Below are positions 11,270-23,264 of a stretch of 64,000 nt of DNA, in pieces. Numbering within the stretch: position 1 is the first letter of the stretch; the number at the start of each line of letters is the position of its first letter. The stretch covers positions 27,814,358-27,878,357 of the forward strand of contig OY755242.1 in the NCBI GenBank assembly GCA_963576725.1, written 5' to 3'. This stretch comes from Azorinus chamasolen (taxonomy: Eukaryota > Mollusca > Bivalvia > Cardiida > Solecurtidae). The notes under the pieces are model-generated. The model saw only the letters and a program-made list of their open reading frames with translations. It was not told the origin of the DNA and did not search any database. Made by a program: the position numbers and the translations under genes.

Positions 11270-11522
11270 TTAACCATCTCCCTCATATACATGTGTTTTC
11301 ACGCATTTGCAAACCGACTACACCCAGATCAGACGGCCCCTACAGAAGTCGTCTAATCAGGGTCTGCTCTGTTTGCCAATGGACTTTAATATATCTATTT
11401 TTACTTTCTAAAATGGCTACAATTATCTACCTTCCATAATTTTATTTCAATATAAATATTTTGTCCATGAATATTCAGTGGGTATTAAATTTCAAATATA
11501 CATAGAACAGGGAAAGGGTTAA
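11270..11522. repeat. T1 full length
   Basis: TTAACCATCTCCCTC to GGGAAAGGGTTAA. Right outer module TCTAAAATGGCTACAAT...TTGTCCATGAATATTCAG. A small relic of the ACCAAACCCTA hairpin family lies at 11535-11615. Confidence 0.85.
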
Positions 11523-11627
11523 GGTTCATCTGTTCGAGACGATTCTCAACAGTTGTCACAACATAGGGTTTGGTGGAGAAAGGGTGATTTAAGTACATGA
11601 GTACGCAACTTTAGCTATTACTCTGGT

Positions 11628-11855
11628 TTAACCCTTTCCTCCATCAATACGCATTTCTACGCCTCTGTAAAAATCACCTGTTGAAACCATTGAGATAAAT
11701 AGAGCATTTGTTCCTATAGGAGCAAATGCTCAATTTATCACAATGGTTTCAAACTACAAAATTCTAAAATTTCCCTTTCTCTAGTTAATGCTCTTTTTCG
11801 GTAGATTTATTCAAAGAGGTTGGATCTAATAATAGGCTATGAGGTAATGGGTTAA
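11628..11855. repeat. T2 full length, 90 bp downstream of exon B donor
   Basis: TTAA at both ends; the hairpin at 11683-11752 has two mismatches. It is inside the INF2-like intron, just past the exon B splice donor. Confidence 0.85.
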
Positions 11856-11944
11856 GATCATTTTTATCGGCAGGATAAGGGTTATAAAGGAACCATGACT
11901 CTATGAACTGATACAATTACACAGTGGAATTCAAGTGTACCAAC

Positions 11945-12473
11945 CTGAGGCAAATCTCCGTCCAAATATGTTGTCTTTTCTTCCCTTAATTTGGAGAAGA
12001 CAGTCCAAACCAGATTGAGAGTTGATTACCTCCCTTATACACATTATACATTCCATCTTCAGTACCATGTCTGACAAGTGAAATCCGTGCACCTCTCCGA
12101 GATTCTTCAGAAGTTGAAATAACAGCCCAAGACCGTCAAACTCAAGAAACTCGCGCATCCAGTCCTTATCATTAGTCTTTATCGCTCGTCGCAATTTGGC
12201 CAAATTCTGTATACTCGGACTTCGAATCCATTGAAGAAAATTAACAGCATCCCCTAACTGGGACCCGTTTTGAAACCCTTCTTCATCTGAAGAGTTTGTC
12301 CCAAGTTCAAGCCCGAGCACAAATCCATCGGACCTGTGTCTCTTCGCTCTTTGTTGTTTCTTCTTTTGAGCAAATCGTTCATTTTTGGCAGGACGTACCT
12401 TTGGTGCAGTTGGCAACTCACACCCACCGCTTTTATTTACTTCACCATTCACAAGTTTCACTTTCGAAGCCAT
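11945..12473 (-). CDS. INF2-like formin, alternative 5' coding exon B (GBD/FH3 start)
   Basis: This is a second INF2-like N-terminal exon, 12.8 kb downstream of exon A in the direction of transcription. It encodes 176 codons plus 1 base. Residues 1-47 are basic (AQKKKQQRAKRHR), 55-75 acidic, and 74-176 align with the INF2 GBD/FH3 start: LRRAIKTNDKDWMREFLE, then FDGLGLLFQLL and IREVINSQSGLDCLL. The INF2 parallels are LRKRL..DGGWMVQFLEQSGLDLLL and VRAVMNSRQGIEYIL. The ATG has a good context (AAAATGG) and is preceded in frame by TAG two codons upstream, so translation starts here. The donor is CAG|GTTGGT (intron from 11944), phase 1, the same phase as exon A, and both exons stop at the equivalent domain position. 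The simplest reading is mutually exclusive first exons of one gene. A tandem paralogue is the alternative. Confidence 0.85.
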
Positions 12474-12715
12474 TTTCTAGTTCCTTTCTCCGATTATCTA
12501 CAAATCTACACCTTGTATGATTCCACAGTAAGTGTAATATCCATTCATCACACTGAGTAGTACGATCAGCAAACAGTGTTTTGTTAACGTATCAATGTAG
12601 AACGGTACCCCCAGGTATGCATGTACATGCCACAACCTTAGACATACTATTGAATGTACCTTTATGGCGTTCAGTGCAGGCGGTCTCTTCGTTGCGTAGC
12701 TGTTGTACAATAGAG

Positions 12716-12919
12716 TACCCTTTACCCCATAAATACGCATTAACGCATCTGCAAACAGAGTAGATCCAGATCAGACGGCTCCTATAGGAGCCGTCTGATC
12801 AGGGTCTGCTCTGTTTGCTTATGAACTTATGTAGATCTGATTCTGCACTTTTACTTCGCTTGTTCATGTGCCATTAAAGTTGTTATTCCCATAATGAATA
12901 TCAATGGAGTAAAGGGGTA
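12716..12919. repeat. T1
   Basis: TACCCTTTACCCCATAAATA to GGAGTAAAGGGGTAA. Hairpin 12755-12822 is intact with the CTCCTATAGGAG cap. The preceding 240 bases hold the likely exon B 5'UTR or promoter. Confidence 0.8.
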
Positions 12920-12920
12920 A

Positions 12921-13088
12921 ATGACCGCTTAATGAGTAAATGGGTCCTAAAACGCGTGGTTGTTTAATGCACCGCGTAACTAGTGCAGAACGTTCCTGAG
13001 GTAGATTACTGCATTACGCCCGCCCTGCATTAAGCTACCATCTGTCTGAAAAAGGTATCTTAGAAAGTCGCTTTAGAGAGTTTTACTG
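12921..13088. repeat. P2, left end degraded
   Basis: TGACCGCTTAATGAGTAAAT on the left and AGAGAGTTTTACTG then TA on the right. The core TTCCTGAGG is decayed. The following 480 bases are AT-rich with no recognised feature. Confidence 0.65.
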
Positions 13089-13567
13089 TACATTCATGAG
13101 AATTCCAATCATGGCACAGTGTGCTGTTGAGATCGTCTTCCCATACGATAAGGAAGAAACGAAAATAAAATCAATATTTTGTATTTTGCGTTTTAACAGA
13201 CATGAGTCATGTCTACATCCGTCACAAATTCAAAAGATTTAAGTTTTAAATCACCTGTATACACCTATAAACAGGTTGTGTTCTATAATATGGCTACAGC
13301 CAATGAAAATCACACACTTGCAACAGGTAACAAAAACATTCAGCAGTTAATTTAATCACAGGTTTTACGCAGTCAGTTAACAGCCCATTAATTAAACTCG
13401 CTTCAGTAGTTCTATGCTATACAACGAAAGGTTTACCGAAAATTTCCCATGTTTTCACTCTTTATATTATTTCACATCCAGTCATACAGTAAATATTGTA
13501 CATGTATCATACATGTATGCACATTTATGTTCATTCAGCATAGCCAACTTTACAATGTTTAAAACTA

Positions 13568-13771
13568 CAGTAAAACCTCTCTATAACGGCCACTAAATCA
13601 CATCAAGTATTTTGTGTTAAATGCAGGTGGCTGCTTAAAGCAAGGTGAAAGTAAAACAGAACGCTCCTATAGGAGCGTTCTGATTTACTTTCACCTTGCT
13701 TTAAGAAGCCACCTGCCCTTAATACCAACTAATTAACACAATTTAGTGGCCGTTATAGAGAGGTTTTACTG
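13568..13771. repeat. P1 full length
   Basis: TA at 13566-13567 and 13772-13773. 204 bp with the perfect cap and one mismatch in the right arm (TGATTTAC). Confidence 0.92.
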
Positions 13772-14519
13772 TAGAACGAATTGTATTGATGCTGTACATA
13801 GTTTGCACTTTACATTCAATTTATAACGAATTCTATTGATGATGTTTGCATAGTGACAATATTGGTTCACTATACTAACCACGTATATTAAACACAGGTC
13901 TATGGTTGTTTACTTCATAATCTAGTATTGTTCTCAACACCCTAGCTCCTTCAGAAAGTTTCGCTTCCCATAAAATATCGCCAGCTTAAAGTCTCAAAAC
14001 ATGCACTGCACGCCAAAGTCTTCTTTTAACAGTAGATTAGAACGTAGAGTCCGGCGTCTCATCTGGATCTAGACTGTTTGCAAAGGTAATCATGACTTAC
14101 CGGTATAACGATAAAGATCAAGCTATCTACGCGTAATCTGTTGATGCAGTCAACAGGTAAGAATGTGTGCGAGCGCTGAACTCTTCTTGGAATGCGTATT
14201 TGCGTTCCATGATTTCCATTACTCTATGGCATTCCGAGAAAAAAACAGCTTTCTATAATTTCTGATGAGTCAACGCGTGCGGTTTACACGCTCTCAGAAC
14301 GCTCAACGGGTCATGTTCAATGCAATTGGCTCTTTAAAAAGAGTCGTCTGCTTTAAATATTTATTCCTTTATTCCATTAATTTTTACAAGAGACGAACAG
14401 TTTGTAAAACAGTTTGGATCCTGATGAGACGTAGCTATTTACAGATATTGCACACGATTCATCCACCGTCGAGTGTTGAGGTATCTCTCATGTATATCTT
14501 TACCCCGGCGTTAAAAAGA

Positions 14520-14719
14520 ATACCTCTCTATAACGACCGCTAAATTACATCAAGTAATTTGTGTTGAAGGCAGGTGGCAGCGTAAAGCAAGGTGAAAGTA
14601 AAATAGAACGCTCCTGGTAGGAGCGTTCTGTTTTACCGTCACGTTGCTTTAAGCAGACACCTGCCCTAAATACCAACCAATTAACACAATTTAGTGGTCG
14701 TTATAGAGAGGTTTTACTG
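14520..14719. repeat. P1, left end cut
   Basis: Lacks the terminal CAGTAAAA, starting at ACCTCTCTATAACGACC. Right end complete. T3 halves lie at 14050-14084 and 14403-14431. Confidence 0.85.
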
Positions 14720-14807
14720 TATCTGCTCAAATGTGGATCTTATGCAATTTCGTCTAAAATAAACCCCATATAAACCAGACTTCAACAAAAAAAATTATAT
14801 CTTTTTA

Positions 14808-14933
14808 GGAAGGTGGTTGCTTAATGCAGATTGAAAGTCACGCAGAAAGCTCCAAAAGGAGCAATAAGCTGTCACGTGACTTTAGACCGGTATTGATACT
14901 AACTTATTCGTCCGGTTTAGAGGGATTTACTGT
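14808..14933. repeat. P3, left end lost
   Basis: AGGTGGTTGCTTAATGCAG, core GCTCCAAAAGGAGC, right end TCCGGTTTAGAGGG then TTTACTGTA. Confidence 0.65.
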
Positions 14934-14974
14934 ATTCACGCTTTAATTAAACTTTTGAAAAAAATATTGACCGA

Positions 14975-15072
14975 GTGCCAAAAAGCTTAGATTCTGATCA
15001 GGTGCCGAGTTACTCGGCGTCTCATCTGGATCCCATCTGTTTGCAAATGCGAGTTCAGTCGCTATGGGTTAA
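14975..15072. repeat. T3, right end complete
   Basis: GCCGAGTTACTCGGCGTCTC core and an outer arm running to CGCTATGGGTTAA. Confidence 0.7.
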
Positions 15073-15085
15073 CGTATTATTAATA

Positions 15086-15368
15086 CAGTAAAACGGCCAC
15101 TACATTGCATTAATTAGCTGGTACAGTAAAACCTCTCTATAACGGCCACTAAATTGTGTTTATTAGTTGGTACAGTGAAACCTCTCTATAACGGCCACTA
15201 AATTGTGTTTATTAGTTGGTACAGTAAAACCTCTCTATAATGGCCACTAAATTATGTTAATTAGTTGGAACAGTAAAACCTCTCTATAACGGCCACTAAA
15301 TTGTGTTTATTAGTTGGTACAGTGAAACCTCTCTATAACGGCCACTAAATTGTGTTAATTAGTTGGTA
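15086..15368. repeat. 49-bp tandem array of a P1 terminus
   Basis: CAG starts fall at 15086, 15124, 15173, 15222, 15271, 15320 and 15369. All spacings are exactly 49 bp except the first, which is shortened. Each unit is the first 49 bases of P1 (CAGTAAAACCTCTCTATAAC to TTAGTTGGTA), and the last CAG begins a complete P1. Confidence 0.95.
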
Positions 15369-15572
15369 CAGTAAGACATCTCTATAACGGCCACTAAATT
15401 GTGTTAATTAGTTGGTATTTAGGGCAGGCTGTTGCTTAAAGCAAGGTGAAAGTAAAACAGAACGTTCCTATAGGAGCGTTCTGTTTTATTTTCACCATGA
15501 TTTAAGCAACCGCCTGCCTTTAACACAACATATTTGATGTAATTTAGCGGGCGTTATAGAGAGGTTTTACTG
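15369..15572. repeat. P1 full length at the end of the terminus array
   Basis: Complete 204-bp element with its right TA at 15573-15574. Hairpin core CGTTCCTATAGGAGCG has one mismatch. 15575-15984 holds no recognised gene; a 134-codon frame there has no family resemblance. Confidence 0.9.
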
Positions 15573-15984
15573 TAGCATTTCCATTTAGAAATAATAAACT
15601 GTTGTCTGCTACAAATTTTGTCGAATTCTTACTGTGTTGTAATTGATCACTGGAGACATCTAAACACGTTTATCCCGATCACTCAACCACGTTTGGAACG
15701 GAATATTTACCGTAAATGGCAGATATTTGCCTGCAGACGTGCAAGTGCAATTTTGACACAATCTTTCATTAATGTCGTATGCTACATTCACCACGTGTCA
15801 TCCTTATATATTCAAGCAAATAGTTCTCTACCGGTACAAGGCGAAGAGAGCAGCGCGCACAATATTCCACAATCCGTCAAACAAAAATACAAACCACCTC
15901 TCTTATGCCTTTCCAAAACCGATGGGATACATCATGTAACCCCTATCATGCTTAGCAATAATTTGCATGACATAAATATCACTT

Positions 15985-16140
15985 GCAAAACAGCTTGGAT
16001 CCAGATAAGGCGTGGCGTTTGACACCCGACTTATAGTTTCAAAAGTGTGTACGAATCAGAAGTAAGAAACACTTACAACATATCAGAGTTTGGCCAGAAA
16101 GTTTGTTTTTTATCACGATAAGGGCTAATACACACTCGAA
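15985..16140. repeat. T3 half with outer arm
   Basis: CTTGCAAAACAGCTTGGATC then the outer module with CAGAGTTTGGCCAG and GATAAGGGCTAA. Confidence 0.55.
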
Positions 16141-16438
16141 CGTCCGCCCCGTCCCCTTCTCATTCCCTAACTTTTCCAATGAGTTGTACATGCATGCGTA
16201 ACAAGAGACAAACGACACAAATGAATCTCATATTGGAAAACGCTCAGTGCATACTTTTACCCTGTCGTTAAAACTATCATCAGAATTGATTAGCTCTTTG
16301 AACACTATGGTACCTTAGCTTTAGGCTTTCGAATTTAGCTTTTAAAGAAAATATACTTAATCAAAGAATAAATGAAATTCTTTTTTGATTGTAGTTGTAG
16401 CTTACATGTAACCTGTTGCATAATCAAAGACATACACG

Positions 16439-16531
16439 TACAATAAAATGTCTACAGGGACCACTTAAAGTCTTTAGGACAGGTGGTAGCTTAATGCAGG
16501 GGAGTTTTCTGCATTACTTCCGTTCCACGTT

Positions 16532-16617
<86 letters not shown>
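16439..16617. repeat. P2 fragment running into (CT)n
   Basis: GACAGGTGGTAGCTTAATGC to CATTACTTCCGTTCC, followed from 16533 by a (CT)n/(CTAT) microsatellite to 16615. Confidence 0.75.
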
Positions 16618-16618
<1 letters not shown>

Positions 16619-16877
16619 GAGACGAAACTTATACAAATGTATACATGCATGTACACGTACGTATTTTGTATTCGTATCTGATCTTTTTATACCCTCCTTC
16701 CTGTTTAGCCTGAGAAACAACTAATGAATGCAGCAATGGCATAAACAACAGTTTTCTCAGCCAGAATCCCACTGTACGTTGAGCTGACAAGTAGTTCTTA
16801 ATGTACTTATGGCTGAGTGTTTATCTACATCATTCAGATGGCTTTGTCATGAATCACAACAATACTGACAATTCACT

Positions 16878-17015
16878 TAACCCTGTAGCTAATGAATGTA
16901 AGAAATAATGAAATCATGAATATTTATTAACTGATTTTTAATGGTATATGAATACAGGAATGTTTACTTATGTAGAATCAGATCTGTATATTTTCATAAG
17001 CAAACAGAACAGACC
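16878..17015. repeat. T1 half (reverse)
   Basis: TTAACCCTGTAGCTAATGAA to AAGCAAACAGAACAGACCC. The right half is missing. Confidence 0.6.
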
Positions 17016-17236
17016 CATTTTGTACATGTATATGTCCAGACGTTGTTTTATATTATTTACATTTTTGTATCCTGTCCTAAAGCGTTGTATACGGCCAGTG
17101 AAAATACTGAACTCACAAAGAAGCAGGTATTTAATAAAAATCAACCAGATGTCAGATTTCTACTTCACACGCTGTTAATAGTTTCTCAAAAGTTTTAATG
17201 GATCGAAAGTAAGTAAACTTTGTAGTTAACCAGAAT

Positions 17237-17466
17237 TTAACCGTGTTCCTTCATATAAATGCGTTTTCACGCATTTGAAAATACAATATACCCAGATCAG
17301 ACGGCTCCTTTGTAGAAGGGTACACTCTATTTGCTTTTGACATGATATAGAGCTGATTCTTAAGTTTTTGTTAAAGCAAAAAAATCTTGGAAAGTTGGAA
17401 TTCAGCCAATAAATATTCATGATGTCATTATGTCTTACATGAATATTGAACAGAGAAAGAGTTCAG
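17237..17466. repeat. T1
   Basis: TTAACCGTGTTCCTTCATAT to GAACAGAGAAAGAGTT. The hairpin has lost part of its right arm (GGGTACACTCTATTTGC). Confidence 0.75.
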
Positions 17467-17658
17467 TAGACATATCTTTACAGCAGGCTAAAGGTTAATA
17501 TTGTATCTATTTCTAATATATAAACGCACTGGCCATAAACTATTCGTCCACTGAGTAAGAGCAGCATGTGATAAAACAATCATAGACAAATAGGTCCATC
17601 AGGTAAAGCTTTAATGTAACAAACACAACAATGACGTTCTCTCGATATCTCTCAGATA

Positions 17659-17862
17659 CAGTAGAACCTGTCTTAAGCGACCATTCATTTATTGAACATG
17701 GTAGTGTTAAAAGGCAGGTACATGTACATGTAGTTGCTTAATGCAGGCCAAAAGTTTTGCAAAGGAGCTTTCTGCATTACTTTTGACCTGCATTAAGCTG
17801 CCACCTGCCTAACAGACCTATAAGTAGACGTATTTTATGGTCGCTTTCGACAGGTTCTGGTG
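17659..17862. repeat. P2
   Basis: CAGTAGAACCTGTCTTAAGC at left, GACAGGTTCTGGTG at right. The left inner arm holds a GTACATGTACATGTA insertion and the core has lost most of the cap (GTTTTGCAAAGGAGC). Confidence 0.8.
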
Positions 17863-17999
17863 TATACAGACCAGGGTAGTTGGCTGCTCACGATTATGGA
17901 GATATGGTGATCCTAGGGTTGTAATACGCGTTTTAGACAAAGCATCCAGATAATGGGAATTGCAGGAAAACAATTGTGTCTGTTTAGTTGCAAACAGTG

Positions 18000-18210
18000 T
18001 TTAAGCCTTTCCCCCGATGAGAATATTCTTATAAGAAATCATGAAGTCAAGATTATTTTTATAATGGCATATGAACACAGGACATTTTGCCTCAGACAGA
18101 AACTGTAGATGCAGATCTATATTACACCATAAGCAAACAGAGCAGACCCTGATCTGGGTTTACCCTATTTGCAGATGCGTCAAAATGCGCTTACATAAGG
18201 GAAAGGGTTA
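18000..18210. repeat. T1 (reverse) without cap
   Basis: Hairpin reads GCAGACCCTGATCTGGGTTT: about 30 central bases are deleted. Ends GGGAAAGGGTTAA. Confidence 0.7.
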
Positions 18211-18607
18211 AACAAACTGTCTTCAAGATGAGACATAAGAACTGTCTTTAACCACTACAAATGTAATATATATGTAATCTTTGTCAACAGTTAGACTTCA
18301 AATGAGTAGTCCCATGAGATGAGTCATGGCTCATAATTATATATAATAGCTTGAGGCTACAAATAAAATTGAGATTCACACTCAAAAACAGTAAGTTTAA
18401 AGTTTTGTTATAAGTTCGCCATTATTTTTAAATAGATTTTCTATTTGTTTTAAAAACGCAACCACTTGTTCGCTTATATAAACGTAAAATGAATTCAATC
18501 CTTTGTCTGCTACTCGCAATCTAATTGGTATTTGAAAACTGCTTGGCGAGAAATGAGACGCAGAGTTACTCGGCGCATCATCAGGATCCAAACTGTTTGA
18601 CATTCGG

Positions 18608-20368
18608 TCCAAAAACGTAACATTTGTCTGTCCAGAGCCATATCTCAGAAACTGGGTTTTTTTCTATGAAACTTTAAGAAAATATTAAGAAGCATAAGGA
18701 CATGCTGCAAGTATCATTCATATTCACGTTTTTGAACACCAGAAACTGAACAATTCCTATTTCAGCCATCCAGTGTACTTATGCAAGGATGCGTATGTTC
18801 TTGTCCACACCCACAGCATGCACATGGCTGTACTCTATTACTATTACACACTTCGTCTGTTTTGTTTTGAATGTTAAGGCAGTTTATCTGCCCATCTAGA
18901 GAAACTTGAAAGATTAATATCTCATAGAGTTATAAAATTGACATCATTTTTCAGATTTTTATGTATAGAATTTAGGAAAACTAAAAAATGGTTTAAATAA
19001 CATGCATAGCAATATGCATAGCAATATTTTAATTGTTTTATTGTATTATCATTTGTTTTTAACTTTAACTAATTTTAAAATATAATGGTTAGTAAATATT
19101 CCACATATTATAAGCTTTAATTAGTAAAAATAATGATATAAATAAAGGGAGATAATACGCTCGAAAAAGATAGTAAAACGCATATTGTTGTCGTTTAATC
19201 AACTAGATATGCACCAAATTGGAATTTAAGTTGGCATTAATTTTGCAGCAGAATACAGTAAAACCTCTCCACAACGGCCACTGAATGTTAATTAGTTGGT
19301 ATTTAGGGCAGGTGGCTTTTTACTTTCACCTTGCTTTAAGCAACCACAGGCCTTTAACACAAAATACTTGATGTAATTTAGCGTCCGTTATAGAGAGGTT
19401 TTTCTGTATGTGTTAAATCATAATAATATTAGATACAACAATATCTACTGTACACATAACTTTGAGTTTACTCCATGAATACCAATGAAAAAATAATGAT
19501 ATCATGAATATCATTTAACTGAATTTTAATAATGGCACTATCAAAAGGGGTTTCAAATACATGTAAGAAACTGCAGAATCACACCTATGGTTTGACATAC
19601 GCAAACAGAGCAGACCCAGACTCAGATCAGACAGGTCGTGTTACAGGAGCAGTATTATCTGAGTCTCCTCTGTTTGCAAAGTCGTATAATACACATATGG
19701 AGTAGGCCTAAAGGGTTAAAACTGGTATGCATTTCCCCCATGTCGTTTATATACTCACGTGATGTATCCTATTAATCTTACATTATAATATATAGATCAA
19801 CATTAGTCTTGTCTTAACCATGAAGACACAGTTCCATGCCTTTGCAGACAGGATATATCCAGATTAGATTTCCGCTGACTATAGGAGCCCTCTGATCGGG
19901 ATCTGCTCTGTTTGCTATTGCACTTCGTAGATCCACTTCTACAGTCTCTACCAAGTACAAAACATCCTGTGTAAACAATTATAACAAATCACCTAATCAA
20001 TACATTTATACGTGGATATTCACCTGCCCACGTGTTAAGTTTCAGTACTCATTTGAATAGTGAACGCTAACTAGATCTAATTGTTTACAAAATATGTTGC
20101 CTGCTTCTGTTTTTGAAGTATACTTTTCTTCCACTGGTGTTTGATTTAAAATAGTGTCAGATTTTGAGCAGTTTGTATCCTGATTGGATATATAACCTAT
20201 GCATATGAACAACTCTTCCAAAATTACATTAACTCATCAGCACCGATTATCTCCCTTTCAATAAATCATTTCCTTTTGGATTTTGTCCTGCATTAACACT
20301 TTTCCCGCTAACATGTCTCGAATTTGCAAACACTTAGATCCAGATGATGTGCCGAGTCACTCATTGTC
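18608..20368. repeat. tandem duplication, copy 1
   Basis: Shares long near-identical blocks with copy 2 (20497-21890), for example AACGTAACATTTGTCTGTCC (18616 and 20504) and GATTAGATTTCCGCTGACTA (19862 and 21403). It contains a P1 insertion at 19256-19406 and an extra T1 stretch at about 19640-19850 that copy 2 lacks. Confidence 0.9.
19256..19406. repeat. P1 deletion derivative inside copy 1
   Basis: 151 bp, TA at 19254-19255 and 19407-19408. Most of the left arm and the cap are deleted. The matching site in copy 2 (near 21148) is empty. Confidence 0.92.
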
Positions 20369-20496
20369 TTACCTCCTTTGTCCTGATCAGAACTTTCAAC
20401 TTTCTTGTTCAATATTTCTAAATGAACTCCTCCAAATAAGTATTTTGCATGAATGTATTTTCATTTTAGAAGGATTTCGCCGATGACCTTTTGTTT

Positions 20497-21890
20497 TCCA
20501 AAAACGTAACATTTGTCTGTCCAGAGCCACATCTCGGAAATTGAGTTTTTTCTATGAAACTTTAAGAAAATGTTAAAATGCATAAGAACATGCTGCAAGT
20601 ATCATTCATATTAGCATTAGAACACCAGAAACTGAACAATTCCTATTTCAGCAGCCGATGTACTTCTGCAAGGATGCGTATGTAGGCTACTTGTCCACAC
20701 TCACAGCATGCATATGGATGCACTTTATTACAATTCGTCTGTTTTGTTTTGAATGTTAAGGCAGTTTATCTGCCCATCTAGAGAAACTTGAAAGATTAAT
20801 ATCTCATAGAGTTATAAAATTGACATCATTTTTCAGATTATTATGTATAGAATTTAGAAAACTAAAAAATGGTTTAAATAACATGCATAGCAATTTTATA
20901 ATTGTTTTATTGTATTATCATTTATGTTTAGCTTTAACTAATTTAAAAATATAATGGTTAGTAAATATTGCACATATAAGTTTTAACTAGTAAAATTAAT
21001 GATAGAAATAAAGGGAGATAATACGCTCGAAAAAGATAGTAAAACGCATATTGTTGTCGTTTAGTCAACTAGCTACCCATGTGCTAGATGTGAGTTAGAT
21101 ATGCACCAAATTGGAATTTAAGTTGGCATGAATTTTGCAGCAGAATATATGTTGAATCATAATAATATTAGATACAACAATATCTACTGTACACCTACCT
21201 GCAAACTTTGAATTTACTCCATGAATATCAATGCAAAAAATAATGATATCATGAATATCAATTAACTAAATTTTAATAATGGCACTATCAAAAAGGTTTT
21301 TAAACACATGTCAGAAACTGCAGAATTACACCTATAGTTTGTCATACGCAAACAGAGCAGACCCAGACCCAGACCCAGACCCAGATCAGATAGAATATAT
21401 CAAGATTAGATTTCCGCTGACTATAGGAGCCGACTGATCGGGATCTGCACTGTTTGCTATTGCACTTCGTAGATCCGCTTCTACAGTCTCTACCAAGTAC
21501 AAAACATCCAGTGTAAACAATTATAAAAAAACTCAACTAATATTCAGTTCCCATTTGAATAGTGAACGCTAATTAGATCTAATTTCTTTACAAAATATGT
21601 TGCCTGCTTCTGTTTTAGAAGTACAGTTTTCTTCCACCTTTGTTTGATTTAAAATAGTGTCAGAGTTTGAGCAGTTTGTATCCTGCTTGGATATAACCTA
21701 TGCATATGAACAACTCTTCCAAATTACTTTAACTCATCAGCACCGATTATCTCCCTTACAATAATTCATTTCCTTTTGGAATTTCTGCATAACCTTTGTC
21801 CTGCAATAACACTTTCTTTTCCCGCTAACATGTCTCGCATTTGCAAACACTTAGATCCAGATGACGTGCCGAGTCACTCATTGTCTTATC
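20497..21890. repeat. tandem duplication, copy 2
   Basis: Follows copy 1 with a 130-bp spacer. It ends in a T3 left arm (TTTGCAAACACTTAGATCC) that continues to a full hairpin, whereas copy 1 breaks off at the palindrome centre. At 21360-21384 CCCAGA is repeated four times, at the junction of a deletion relative to copy 1. Confidence 0.9.
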
Positions 21891-22013
21891 AGGATCCAAA
21901 CTGCTTGACACTCTGTCAATAGTTTGATAAAAAAAACCAAGTTGATCGAATCAGATGTATTCAAGACTTCACTAGATACAAATTAGAGCGGACATATTTG
22001 TTACAGAGGCACT

Positions 22014-22257
22014 TAACTCCATGAATATTCATATAAGAAATAACAATGTCATGAAAATTAATTAGATTCATTTTATAACGGCATTTGAACTCACGAAAGT
22101 TTGGCAAAGGAAGAAACTGTAAAGTCATATCTTTATTGATTCATAAGCAAACAGAGCAGACCCTCGCCAGAAGGCTCCTCCTACTGGAACCATCTGATCA
22201 GGGTCTACTCTATTTGCAAGGGCGTAGAAAGATGTATATATAGAGTAAAGGATTGAC
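22014..22257. repeat. T1 (reverse)
   Basis: TTAACTCCATGAATATTCAT to GAGTAAAGGATTGA. Hairpin core AGGCTCCTCCTACTGGAACC is partly decayed. Confidence 0.75.
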
Positions 22258-22680
22258 CCTTTACCACACAGAAACGTGGTGTTACGCGTTTGCAAACAAA
22301 TTAGACCCAGATCAGACAGCTCCTGTATGAAATATAGTAGAACCCCTCTATTGCGACCACTTAATGAATAAACATGGGTGTCTTTATAAGCAGGTGGTTG
22401 CTTAATGCAGGACAAAAGTAATGCAGAAAGCTCCTAGAGGAGCTTTTTGCATTACTTTTGTCCTGCATTAAGCTACCACCTGCATCTAGCAACCATAATT
22501 ATACCTCTTTTTGGTGGTCGCTTTATGGGGTTTTACTGTATATGGCCATGCTCTGCTTTATTTGCTTATGGAATAGATCTAATAAAGATCTGATTATACA
22601 GTTTCATTCGAAGTCAAATATCCACTTGCTCATATTGCCAACAGAAAAGACCAGCTGATAAATATCCATATAGTCATTGA
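22254..22680. repeat. T1 interrupted by P2
   Basis: Left part TTGACCCTTTACCACAC to CAGACAGCTCCTGTATGAAA; right part TATGGCCATGCTCTGCTTTA with TTTGCTTATGGAAT. A P2 (22335-22538) sits at the hairpin centre, flanked by TA. Confidence 0.82.
22335..22538. repeat. P2 nested in T1
   Basis: TAGTAGAACCCCTCTATTGC at left, GGGGTTTTACTG at right. The hairpin GGACAAAAGTAATGCAGAAA...GCTCCTAGAGGAGC is nearly perfect. Confidence 0.88.
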
Positions 22681-22905
22681 CCCTTTCCTTCATATAAACG
22701 TGTTGTCACGCATTTGCAAATAGAGTAGACCAAGATCAGACGGCTCCTAGAGGAGCCGTCTGATCAGGGTATGTTCTGTTTGCTGGTGGAATTTGAAAGA
22801 TCTGTTCCTTTACTTTCTAAAATGTCTACAATGTTCCACCTTCCATATTTCAGTGTAACTATTTTGTCCATGACTATTCAGTAGATATTGAAATACCTTC
22901 ACTTC
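22677..22905. repeat. T1, right end diverged
   Basis: TTGACCCTTTCCTTCATATA start; hairpin core GGCTCCTAGAGGAGCC; outer module to TTCAGTAGATATTGAAAT. 22906-23264 holds no recognised gene. Confidence 0.8.
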
Positions 22906-23264
22906 GTTTTCTTTCGGGTGGTCACTTACGAGAGGTTGAAGTGTTGATTAAAGTCACACCGTTTAATGCATCGTCCACTTTTTCTATAGCCCTTATCATA
23001 CATGTATATTGTCATGGCATTTGTCGTAACCATTCGGCCGTTTTCGGTCAGTCAGACTTTACATCGAATAAAATGTTGATGGAATTTAAAATGTTTTCCT
23101 TGGTGCATATGACAGTAACTTGTAATTACTGTTTATATTTTCTTGAACACTGTATTGTGTATGTATACATATTAATTACACTCTTCATATATAAAAGATA
23201 ATGAATTTAAAAACTACCGAAGTCTCCCTTATAAACGCACTAACTCTGATAAAAAGCCCCTTTA

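Noticed and set aside
15618..16022. 134-codon plus-strand frame
   Set aside because: No recognised motif, and it ends in a T3 arm; most likely chance.
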